Assembly: GCA_000827265.1 (NCBI GenBank)
Contig: KN834847.1
Location: 83,352-147,351 of the forward strand
Length of the DNA: 64,000 nt
Reading direction: 5' to 3'
DNA from: Collybiopsis luxurians FD-317 M1
Lineage: Eukaryota; Basidiomycota; Agaricomycetes; Agaricales; Omphalotaceae
Both the position numbers and the translations under genes were made by a program. Each line of letters starts with the position of its first letter. Position 1 is the first letter of the stretch. This document shows positions 37,301 through 47,635 of the stretch, one piece after another. The notes under the pieces were generated by a model. That model searched no databases. It saw only the letters and a list, made by a program, of their open reading frames with translations, and was not told where the DNA came from.

Positions 37301-40270
37301 ACTCTGAGATGCGAACCAATCAAGCGTTTAAAGAGTTTGTCCAGCGGTGTACGCGGCATCCGGATGCGCATAGGCTCGATATGAAGAATTTCATTAATCG
37401 ACCTATTCCGAGATTACTGCGGTACGAGTTGTTGTTGAAGGGTATCCTCGAGGAGACGCCGTCTGGGCCAATGGGTGTTCCTGGCTCAAGTCGGCAGGGC
37501 GCCTCGTCTTCCCGTGGTTTGAATGGGGAGCATGAAGATCATGCGGCGATTCCACAGGTCCTTGACGTCATTCGTCGATTGGGTAAAGATACTGAGCCGG
37601 GTGTGGTTAGTGCGAAGAGTAAGGTTGAGCTGTGGAGGTATAATGAGGGGTTGGTGTTCAAGCAGGGAGAATGGATTGATATGGACTTGCTAGATGAGCA
37701 CAGGAGTTTGATTCATTCGGGTAAGCTGCTAAGACAGACGGATGGATTGGAGTGGAATGGATGGACGGAGTTGTATGTGCTGCTGTTTGATAATTATTGT
37801 GAGTATCGTCGTTTTGATCGGATATTTTGTGCCATGTCGTAACGGACATCTTTTCGCCAGTGGTTTTGACAAAGGTCAAGGAGCGGGACGAAGTGACGAG
37901 ATACCATGTCAACCGTAGAGTCCGTATTGTCTCTTTATCTCGTTGGATAACTCTAATCTACTCTCTGCAGCCAATACCTCTCGACCTTTTGACTATCGAC
38001 AGCCTTACAGATGCTCCTGTTCAACGAAACACTGGGCCGGGTCTCTTGCGCGGTCTTCGCTCGGGACATGAAGCTTCCAACAGTCCTTCTGGTGATTTGC
38101 TTGCATCGCCAGACGCCAATACCCCTTCCGAGTTATCCTCACCTGATATGTCTCCATCCTCCTCATCTCGCCTTGTCTATCCGATTACTTTACACCACCT
38201 TGGCCGCCTATCTCCACAAACCAACAGTTCCTTCCCCACCACCGCGTTGACGACCTCCGCCCTGACTCCTTCACCCTCTGGCTCTCGTCAAGCCAAACCA
38301 CCTCCGAACGTCGTGCTATATGCTGAATCTCAAGCCGCCCGCGCTGAATGGGGTGCGAAGCTTCAGGAAGCTTTAGGAATACGAAGAGTCGTTCAGGAAA
38401 GTAACAAGGTGTTCGAAGTGGAGGTATTGAGCGGTGACACATTCTTGACGCCTATTGGAGTGGATGGGTCTAGCAGCGGAGCTAATGGAGGCGTGTTAGG
38501 CTCGGGTTGGAGCCACGATGGGTCGTTTACCGGAAAGGTTACATGTTCGGTCCCATTTAGTGAGTATTTGACCGCAGGTCCCTGCCAGTCGATCTGATGA
38601 AATTTTGTTTTAGATACTGCAGACGGAAGGGGATTGGTCGCTGTTGGGTGTGCAGAGGGCGTTTGGATCGGATTTAGGCATGACCCTAAGTGTGAGTTAT
38701 CCTGTATCTTTCGAGAAAGAATAACACCCCGACTAATGGTTAATCATTGATAGCTATGCGACGTGTTCTACATCTGAAGATGGTCCAACAATGTGCGATG
38801 TTGGAAGATTATGGTATCTTCTTGGTGCTGGCTGATAAGGTGTCGTGTTTTTCTATTATACTCGGTTGAACGATTCTAAGTGACTTGCAGCAACTATTCG
38901 CATACCATATTGAAGCCCTGGTACCTTCATCGCCCCTCACCGCCAACATCTCGCAAGTGCCTCAAAAGCTGAATGGCAACAAGGACGTGCATTTCTTCAC
39001 AGTTGGGAATCTACTCGGGCGAACACTCGTCATATATATGAAGAAGAGAGGGGTGGGTCATACAGCTCATTCGTTTCTTGAGCTCATATTTCGTAATATC
39101 TCCAGCTTGACAGCATCTTCCGTGTACTCGAACCCGTCAGCGAAAAGATCAACGAACAGGCCAGAGCCCCATCCAGATTTGGCTCAAGGTTCTTCCCGCG
39201 CTCTCCCAGGTCTGAGTGGTTCAGAATCTATAGAGTGGGCATGATTCTCTTAACTTTACAGCTTCATTCACTCAACCCTCTTCCCCCATGCCAGGATTTC
39301 TTCTTACCCTCTGAATCGTACGACTTGATTTTCCTGAAAGCAAAGATTGCGATTTTGTGTTCAAAGGGCTTTGAGATCATGGATTTGAACGAGTTTGTAT
39401 CTGTTTCCTTCATCGGTCTTTGCTTTTTAATTTTTTGTTTTTGTTTAGCTTCAAAAGTGTGACAATTCCGCAGCGGGACGATCCTCAATTAGGATACCTT
39501 GCGAAACGATGCGAGGCCTGTAGACCAATTGGAATGTTTAAGTCGGCGGAGGATGAGTTCTTGTTGTGCTACAATGGTACGCTTTTCGCAGCAGTTTGCC
39601 TTCTCCAATTATCTGATCTTTTTATTCCGCAGAATTTGGTATATACGTCGACAAACACGGTGACCCAAATCGGGCTGCAGGTACTATTGAATGGGAAGGC
39701 AATGCCGAACGAGTCGCTATTCATGCCCCCTACGTCCTTCTCTTCGACTCCCGTTTCATCGAAGTCCGGCATCTCGAAACCGGCCGTCTAGCTCAGATCA
39801 TTCCGGGCAGCGACATTCGCTGCATCTGGGACGGTCGAGGTGTAAGCTCACTGAACGCCGTCTCCCCTTCCGCGCATACCCTGACCTTCCCCGTTCCTGA
39901 TGGACCGTCTGGAGCCGGAGAGCCCGCATACCAAGACGCTCAAGTCCACGCGGTGATGAACGTTCCGGAGACCGTAGGCGGGCCTAGATCGCGTGCGATT
40001 GTACAACAAGTGTTCGAACTTTTGCCAACCGTTCCCCTGCCCTTCCCTGACTCCTCGACTGCGCCGGATAGTGTTGTAGCTGGAGGCGGAAATGCGACTT
40101 CTAGTAGCAGCGCGGGCGGCTCTGTAGCTGGGAGTTGGTCAAATTCGGCTTTGGGATCTGGATCTGGGTCCGGTTCTGGTTCTGGTTCTGGTTCTGCAGG
40201 TCCGTCAGGCTCTCGGGTGTCTGTTGGACAGTATTCGAATGCTTCGGTCCAGCCGCATTCCCCCAGATAA
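33166..40270 (+). CDS. Rom2-type Rho1 guanine nucleotide exchange factor
   Basis: A 14-exon gene. The exons at 33166-33979, 34032-34861, 34923-36856, 36916-36979, 37030-37798, 37861-37919, 37971-38559, 38614-38691, 38754-38839, 38891-39052, 39106-39234, 39295-39392, 39449-39576 and 39633-40270 sum to 6,378 nt, exactly 2,125 codons plus stop. Residues 1-500 are Ser/Pro-rich. A DEP-like region lies at about 507-617, a degenerate DH-like segment at about 787-1154, and a canonical DH domain at about 1177-1418 (IIFELIKGEMAYVKDLE, NFINRPIPRLLRYELLL). A PH domain with a long insert lies at about 1438-1630 and a CNH domain at about 1677-2029. The C-terminus is Gly/Ser-rich (GSGSGSGSG). By family it activates Rho1 at the plasma membrane for cell-wall integrity and beta-glucan synthesis. 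Its 5' end is duplicated at 18,888. Confidence 0.95.
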
Positions 40271-40909
40271 TAAATTCGACGTCCTGGAGATCGTAATCGG
40301 CGGAGGCGTAATGGTAGGAGCGAAGGTTGCTATGCTATCCCTTTCTAAAATTTTTTTGACGCCGTGTTTACTCGGGATTTCGAGACGTGATTTTTGGATT
40401 GCATGAATAATTACACTTGTATTTACCATATATTGATACCATATTAGCTGACCCTGTAAATTGATAATGTAAATATGAGCGTGCAAGTGGTCTGTCTGAA
40501 GAGGTCAAGGCAGGTAGCCAGGTGCATGTCTGTAGTACTGTAGAACCACTGAGTCCACCTGCTCTTTCGCTGTACCTGTTCTCATTATCAAGTTGAGCTG
40601 GAAATATATCTCAAGGTACTATTATTGTATCAGAGGTATTTTTTCTCAATAATATAGTCAAACCATCAGCAAAAGACGTGGTGAAATACATGTAGGCTGG
40701 GGTCCGGACAAATTAGTAGGATATTTTCGATGCATCAATGGACATGAACGGCATGACACTGGTCCCTCCGAGTCAGCCCTCCGACTCATAATCGATCCCG
40801 AACCTCGCCAATACGTATTCGGAGGTCTTTTTGAGGGACACCCGCTGGTTTCTGTACCCAAAGAAACGACTCGCCAACCTATATCGGAAACAGTGGATGT
40901 ATACTGAGC
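40271..40909. other. Intergenic downstream of the Rho GEF
   Basis: No gene seen. It contains the Rho GEF 3' flank. The sequence then passes directly into the inverted copy of the paralogue A locus at about 40,910. I could not identify target duplications or terminal repeats at that boundary. Confidence 0.55.
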
Positions 40910-43495
40910 GCTACTCGGGACTACGGGACGCTGTTACCCGCCCTGGATTCCTTTTCTAGCTACATCGCCGCCCCGATTTGGGGTTAGGCGCTCGATCCTG
41001 GTCACGCAGCCAATGTCCTTTAGAGTAATTCACTTTTTAATTTGTCCATTGGCAGTATAGGCTGCGTTGCCCACCGGTCCTATATATGGCTAGGCGTTCT
41101 CTCCCGCATCTGTGCTGGCTATTGACGCTGACGATGTCTTCGCGTATCGTCCATGTTTATTCATTCCATCGATGCTGTGGAGATTTAAAGGCCCCATCGT
41201 GTATCACCTGCCGAACCTTCTCATTCAAAGTGTGACAATTCGATTCGATACCAATGAAATTAAATTAACAACTTTTCGACAAATTTGGATTTGAACTGGT
41301 CATGTTATTCAGGATCATTTGTTGGCTTGTGTGTGAAGCAAAAGGGATCGCAACAATCTGTCTTGCTATCGTTCACCTAACCACTATGTCGAACAATTCT
41401 CAGTACGTCTCCACTCCTCAGTTTCCCTCCGCTTGCATTGCGAAACTCTGTGAATTTCTAGGTTCTTTCCCAGGGCGGACGGATTCAGCATACACGACAG
41501 TACTTTCAATAGCTATAACAGCCCGCCACCTAACACGCCCGCGGTCCCTGAGCCTCGCGATCAAAAAAGGGAATATGTACGCCTCCTCCTACCCAAGAGA
41601 AGGGGATATCCTCTGTGGAATCCAAGACCGGTTGGCTGGCAGATACCGGATGCATATCGGGCAAGTGGGGTCAGTATTGGAGATATCGGAATCATGAACG
41701 AGTTTGGAGAATTCGATTATCTGTTTAATATTGGTCTTCCGGCGAATGACCCAGTAAATTCACGAAGAGTTCCTCCCGACTTCATACCACTTCCAGGAGT
41801 CCGTGATAATTTGGCGGTGACGGGCTCAGAGCAGGACCCGGACCTTCGACCTGGAAGCTACATCGCTAGCAATCATGCTTATTTTCGCACCCAGCATATT
41901 GCTGGTTATCCTCAAATTCCGTACGTGTCTCAATTTCCTGCAACATTTGTTAACCCCTGAAACTTTGAATATTCAGGCAAGCGCCTAAAGAAGTCGGAGC
42001 GGGACTGAAATTCACAACTTCAGCTTCTGCGGGCGCGTTACTCGTTCTACCGGAGGGTGGGACCAGTTACGATCATCCAGCACCGACCATGTTCCTTGAA
42101 CACGCCACACGATGCGCAGCATCTTGGTTCAACTTTATAAATCAGATTCTCCGTCGCGGAGTGAATGAAATCTATCTCGTCACCGGTTGCGATAAAACTC
42201 GCGCCTGGGGGGTCGCATGTTTCTCTGGTGCCAGCCCACGCAACGTACTCCTGGAATATGTACCCAAACTGCCCAGAATAGCAGGGAAGAAGCCTGAGTA
42301 TTTGTTCCGCCGATCTGATTCGGCGTATTCTGAAGCTGGTTCCGACGTCATATTTGAAGCTGGTTCCGACGTCATATTTGAAAGACAGTCCGGATGTGTA
42401 TTCATACGCGGCTTCAGAATTACTTCTCGAGCAGGACCTCAATCTCGGGAGAAAATTAGCACTATCTGGCGCCGGGATGGTACAACAAGAACTTCCAAAA
42501 AAAAAGATGGCTCTTATTGGAAGTATTACCCCTCCGATATCATTAACGAATGGATACTTGGCAAGGTATTCTTCCGATCTTTTCAATTTCCGACGAGTTC
42601 TTAGCTTTATTTCAGTATCAAAGGGTCGACATTGTAATTACTCACGATAATGATTGGACATCTGTCATTCGCACTGTGAGTGACTTCTGTCAATGAGACT
42701 ACTGCTCCGGCACTGGAGTAACTTGTTTAAAATAGGAGGACAAAGAAATTCCAGACAGCTCAGAACTTATCAATCGCATCAGTAGTAAACAGCTGAATAT
42801 TCGGACATACGGGGGTATGGAAATCATTGTTGAAAATCTCATGACTTCTCGACCTGTTTAACAATTCGTTAGGAATAACATTTGCATTCTTCGGTGATGG
42901 TAGTTCAGCACTACAAACCCAGAATACCGACAGTCCTCTGAGTCTACTGGCCGGTGGTGGTGGCGAGGGCAGTGGTGGCGACATAACTGCCATTGTCAGA
43001 ATCGCAACAGACCTCGTGTCTATGGCCCAATACATTCTTGCACATGGTTTCAAAGATACCTATGAAAGAGCCAATACGATAGCTAGGGATTGCAGCGAGT
43101 TCATTCAGGAGGTGAAGTTTGGGGACCAACAATTCCTTCTGTCCCCCGAAGGGGACCTATTCTATGACCAGATGGAAGATAGTTTGAAAGCGTGAGTCAG
43201 CTTGTCCTTGATCTCGCCATAGAGTCCAATGTGTCTTGTACAGAGCAGAGAGAAACTTGGATAGATTTGGACCCCTAGCAGCTCAAGATACGAGATGGGA
43301 GCTGGAGTATACTCGATGGAGGGATGTCACAAAAAAAATTGAAAAACTCTTGGATGAGTTTGTAGAATTTCGGAAAAAAACACAAGTGAGTTCTACTCTT
43401 GCATTTATCAAAAGTCTTCGGAACAGAACCAGAACCGACAATAGTTTCCTTCAAAGGGTAAATATTCCCATTTATTGCCTATTTCTCTCTACTTG
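40910..43495. repeat. Third, inverted copy of the paralogue A locus
   Basis: About 2.6 kb matching 25,480-22,845 of unit 2 in reverse orientation, including upstream sequence, all exons of the conserved domain and the coiled-coil exon. The match stops about 110 nt into the following intron, near 43,495. It is more like unit 2 than unit 1 overall but shares some residues only with A1. Confidence 0.93.
41386..43385 (+). CDS. Paralogue A, third copy (A3), N-terminal part of a probable chimeric gene
   Basis: Exon 1 at 41,386-41,402 (MSNNSQ), intron 41,403-41,473, then the standard blocks in frame: EYVRLLLPKRRGYPLW, IGDIGIMNEFGEFDYLFN, GALLVLPEGG, LVTGCDKTRAWGVACF, IRGFRI, YYPSDIINEWILGK, VDIVITHDNDWTSVIR, the ITFAFFG exon and the coiled-coil exon ending KKTQ at 43,385. 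Every frame is open and every splice phase fits. A 24-nt tandem repeat gives EAGSDVIF twice near 42,333-42,380. Downstream, in place of the Ser/Arg-rich tail of A1 and A2, an acceptor at 43,532 would join phase 0 to gene E (LTDVSSAETQ). If so, A3 encodes the family domain with a new C-terminus. Confidence 0.75.
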
Positions 43496-43532
43496 ATATT
43501 TTGGGCCGAGATAGAAATGATATTGACCTCAG

Positions 43533-45559
43533 CTTACAGATGTATCCAGTGCTGAAACTCAGAAACAAGAGGAAGTCAATACTAGTCCAACTCCAAGCAG
43601 GTTTTGCAGCATAATCCATCCTAGGCCAGCCACAAAGTGGTTGGTGGATAATCTGACCTGGGTTTCAGAGGCAGAGAAGCACCATATCCATATTTACAGT
43701 GATGTATGGGTTACTGAAGAGGGCACTCTAGAGCCTATGGTGAAATTGGACGGGCCTCGAAACACTGATGTTGTTACCTTTGCAGATAAGTTAGTACAGC
43801 ATTGTGGATTCAAGGTCCTGTTAGAGTTTCAGGAATTCCAGAGTGATAAGTATATGGATAGAGAAGACAACGGGGGTAAGAATGATAATAGAAATGTAAC
43901 GGCCAATGGGGGACCCAATAGGGCTGGGATTGGAAATGAAAATAAAGATGAGGGTCAGAGTGGGGGTGGAAGTAGAGGTGGAGGTACAAGTGGGAGTGGG
44001 GATAAGGATGGGGGTAAGATTAGGAGCAGGGATGAGGGTGAGGGTAAGAGGAGTAGTGGAGTTGGGGGTGGAGGTGGAGGTGGGAGTGGTGAAGTGAATG
44101 AGGGAGGTGAGAGTGGGAGAGGGAATGAGGGAGGTGGGAGTAGGGGAGGGAATGAAAGAGGCAGGGGTGGCAATGAGGGTGGGGGTGGGGGTGGCAATGA
44201 GGGTGGGGGCAGGGGTGGCAATGAGGGTGGGGGCGGGGGTGGCAATGGGGAAGGGGGAAGTGACAGTAGTGATCTGTGAGCTGCATTTTCTTTGAAAAAT
44301 TATATGTAATTATTGCTGTCTTGACTATTTTTAACAGGCCATATGTGCAAACTGGGATAGAATGGTACTTCCATTCAACTTTGCCAAATTTGCCTGATAT
44401 TTGGGCGTTCTATACAAGAATACGAGTCATGGTAACTATATCATTGTCTTGTTGCTTTGCATAAATAAAATTTTTTTTACTTTAGTTTCAAAAACAAGTG
44501 ACAGAAGCTGAATTAGGGCATTTTCCGCAAGACCATAAAGGAATATGTACAATTAAAATGAAAGAAGATGGAAGATATTGGCACCTACAAACAGGAATGG
44601 TATATGCTTGGGTTAATGAAAATGCAAATTCGCTTGATGCGTAAGTGATACATTGATGTTGTACAAGAAACACACTCAGTTGTTTTGCAGTCAAAGCTCA
44701 CATGCTCATATCAAGGCTGCCAGACAATTTCAGGATGGATATAATTATAGTATAACAGGAGCAGTTGCTAGTACAGGACCAAGTGGATCAGTCACCGGAG
44801 GGAAAAATCATAATACAACCACTCAGATGTTTCGGCCTTTTTACACTGTGTCGGCAGCTGCCAAAAATGAACATGGGACCCGGGGTCAAGCTTTTCAGGT
44901 TAAACGAGCAGATAAAAGTGGAATATTGACAGGAGACCCTGAGCTCGCACTTGAAATAACTATTGACTCTGCCAAGGTGAATTGTTTCTTCGAATTTAGA
45001 ATAGTCAAAAATGATGCATTTTTATAGGATCAAGCTGTCAGTATGAATATTGAAACTTATTGGAGATTAGCTCCAGTGAGAAAGAGATCGGATTATAACC
45101 ATAAAGATCCATTCAGGTCGCTTGAGGCCCTTTTCATTTGTCATGAGGTATGTTACACAGATACTATCATGATTTTTTTTGCCCAAGTTTGCCCTCAACT
45201 GACTTGCAAACTGCCTTTCCAAGCTGGCTATACCCAATATATTCAGATTCTCCTCTTACAGTTATGACAAACTCGCCTTTCAAGGGCATGCAGATGGTAG
45301 TTATTTCATCCCTAGAGGCGTCGTGCCAGACTCCAGGGCTGTCCAAAGAGATCAGATTACCGGGCATCGGATTCTTGCAGGTGCAAAAACTCGCTCTCTG
45401 CCAGGTTGGCATGCTCGTTTCCTGGGCTTGGGCAAGAGAGAACTACTCTCTCTGGACATGGTTCTGTTTCGACATGAAAATGGAAGGACAACAAGGGAGG
45501 AAACTCGACTTGAATGGCAAAACATACCCAATTCTAATCTTCTCCTGCGTCGGCAGTGA
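43533..45559 (+). CDS. Gene E: Gly/Asn-rich protein of unknown function, possibly C-terminal part of A3
   Basis: Exons beginning at 43,533 encode WLVDNLTWVSEAEKHHIHIY, SDVWVTEEGTLEPMVKLDGP and VLLEFQEF, then a long low-complexity stretch of Gly, Asn, Glu and Arg (repeats such as GGNEGGG). After the intron at 44,276-44,337 comes PYVQTGIEWYFHSTLPNLPD, then QKQVTEAELGHFPQD, AHIKAARQFQDGYNYSI and VSMNIETYWRLAPVRKR. The last exon ends near 45,559, with its 5' boundary unresolved. I recall similar unnamed proteins in mushroom genomes but no function. No start codon with a convincing first exon is visible, because the inverted A copy lies immediately upstream. The gene is either 5'-truncated or spliced to A3. 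Confidence 0.6.
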
Positions 45560-45677
45560 CCGCCCCCATTCCAAAATATTTCGGATTTGCAAACCGCATG
45601 TTCCTAAGATATTCAGATTTCCTCTGACACGTATTTGAAATCATTTACTTGGCATGTAGCAAAGTTGTAAAATGTTA

Positions 45678-46669
45678 CTATCAATGTCCCAGAGTTGCAA
45701 TCGGACCCAGAGTTGCAATCTGGCAAATATATCCTTTCGTTTGAGCGCAGTTTTTATGCGTTATTCTTCAAAGTTTTAATCTGAGCTCTCATATATGTAT
45801 GCAAGAGTTCTATCAACTTTTTAACAAAGTTAACAAAAAATGAAATATTCAGGATTTTTGACAATATCGAAAACAGTGCTGACTTCGAGTTGCGACTCTA
45901 CTTCTTGATTTTTAGAGAAGCAAGGAATTTTTTTATGACCACCAAAATTTCCCACATCCATCTATATCTATATATCAATAGAATATCACCTTTTATTGGG
46001 GACAAACTGAGTTGTGAGTTGTTCGAGAAAGCAATTTTGAAGGAGGTGCAAACGAGCGTGACCAATTTCAAACTCCGCTGGACAGATGTTTGATGCCGAT
46101 GTGCAACCAATTGGCTCTTCGCTTCCGCGTTCACCATCATTCTTCGCAGCTGGTCCTTTCGGGGTGCTGCTGTTTCGCGCTGAGCCGTAACACTCTTTTA
46201 CTTAATTTATTCTACCTAGATTCATACATGCACTTACGTAGAACTGACTTCGCTGTTGCTCGCTCCGTAGAACCAAATTTGCTGTTGCTCGCTTTCAAAT
46301 TGCTATTTCGATACCATGAAATGTATGTAATTGTCCTGTAGATCATTGAAATTACAAGCCTGTGTTGTAAAATAAGCACAGAGTCACTATTCTCGCTTTG
46401 TCGCAAAAAGTTGCACCTCTCGGTAAGGTGAGATGCCGACGCTGCCGGGCACCTGTCACAATCTGTCACGATTGCAACTCCTGCCATTTTCTAAGCTCAA
46501 ACCGGCTTCCTATTGGCTATACTTTGAGAGCCTCTAAAATCCCCAACCTTGGTTATATCAAAGTTTAAGGTATTTATTTATTAATTCCAAAATTCTGTGG
46601 CCAAATGTGAAGAATTGACAAATTTTCTGTATACCGACATTTTCGGTTGCAACTCTGGGACATTGATAG
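45678..46669. mobile_element. Inverted-repeat element, 23-bp TIRs, TA flanks
   Basis: A 992-bp segment whose first 23 bases (ctatcaatgtcccagagttg and three more) are the exact reverse complement of its last 23. TA flanks both ends (45,676-45,677 and 46,670-46,671). The motif agagttgcaa also occurs again just inside the left end. No transposase frame is visible, so it appears non-autonomous and of Tc1/mariner type by its TA target. Confidence 0.85.
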
Positions 46670-46719
46670 TACAACAAATGAATTTAGAAACAGCTGAAAG
46701 ATCCGACTCCGTTGTCATA

Positions 46720-47481
46720 AAACCCCGGAAAACCCCCTCCGAACTTAGTTCCGCGATTTTTCAAAGTCGGGGTTTTTTCCGGGACACCTTTCGGCCCAAA
46801 TCTTCCGGGACACGGCCTCAGACCTCCGCAAAGTGCCAAATTTTACGGGACGATGGTACAAAGGTCCAAAGTTACGTGCAAAATTTCGAATTTTCACCTA
46901 TTTTTGCAAAATTTTCGCCTCAGATTTTAGCGGTTGTCGATGCCGGCGCCATTTTCTATGCTCAATCATGGACTAGTAGTGCTATACTGGCACTCAAAAC
47001 TGATTGACCCCCCTCCAAATTGAGTAGCATATTCACACGGGGCTCAGATCCTTAACCTCGGGGGAAACTTAATATTGTAGTAGTAGAAAGTATATGAAAG
47101 GTCTCTATGACAGAAAAAAGTAAGCAGGAGGCTGAGTTTGCTGCTTGAGAACTGCTGGCTCAGCAAACATCGAGGAAGAGAAGGGTTTGAGCCCCCGTGG
47201 GAAACCACCTACCCAATTTGGGGGGTCAATTAGTTTTGAGCGCCAGTGTACCTTGGTATCTGAGCTTTCCTTCGGCGGGGCCCAGACCCTCCAAAACCTT
47301 GAAAATCTCCGGAACAGGATCAAACCCCCTCTAAAACTCCCTAATTTTTCGGGCTAAAGGGGGTCAAACGTCGGTGCTAAAAGTGCCAAAATTTCCGGGA
47401 CATGGACCTATCCTGGGTCCCAAAATCTCAAAAATTTTCCGGGACACGGAACTAAGTTCGTAGGGGGTTTTCCGGGGTCCT
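46720..47481. mobile_element. Inverted-repeat element with 9-bp target duplication
   Basis: A 762-bp segment flanked by the direct repeat gttgtcata at 46,711-46,719 and 47,482-47,490. The ends are imperfect inverted repeats sharing ccccggaaaacccc and cgaacttagttccg. The interior has further gggacac motifs but no transposase. A 9-bp target duplication fits Mutator-like elements best (hAT elements usually give 8 bp). A smaller element is nested inside at 46,985-47,248. Confidence 0.83.
46985..47248. mobile_element. Nested short inverted-repeat element
   Basis: About 264 bp bounded by inverted repeats of roughly 30 bases sharing actggc, ctcaaaact and attgacccccc, with four or so differences. 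TA lies on both sides (46,983-46,984 and 47,249-47,250). It sits inside the 46,720-47,481 element, so it inserted later. No coding frame. Confidence 0.78.
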
Positions 47482-47635
47482 GTTGTCATACAGTTCCCAG
47501 AGTTCGTGCACACAAAACATCGCTTAATAGCAACGCACATCACTTGTGCCTTGACACGAGACAGTTTCCCCTGGGCAGACTCGAAGTCGGATCTCCTTCG
47601 GTTCCTTTCTCAATCTCTTACCACTTGCGTCTCCG

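Noticed and set aside
40658..40861. Minus-strand open frame between the Rho GEF and the inverted A copy
   Set aside because: No motif, no second copy and no splice context. It is likely chance.
43955..44290. Proline- and histidine-rich minus-strand frames at 43,955-44,286
   Set aside because: These are the antisense reading of the Gly/Asn/Glu repeat of gene E, and low complexity explains the open frames.
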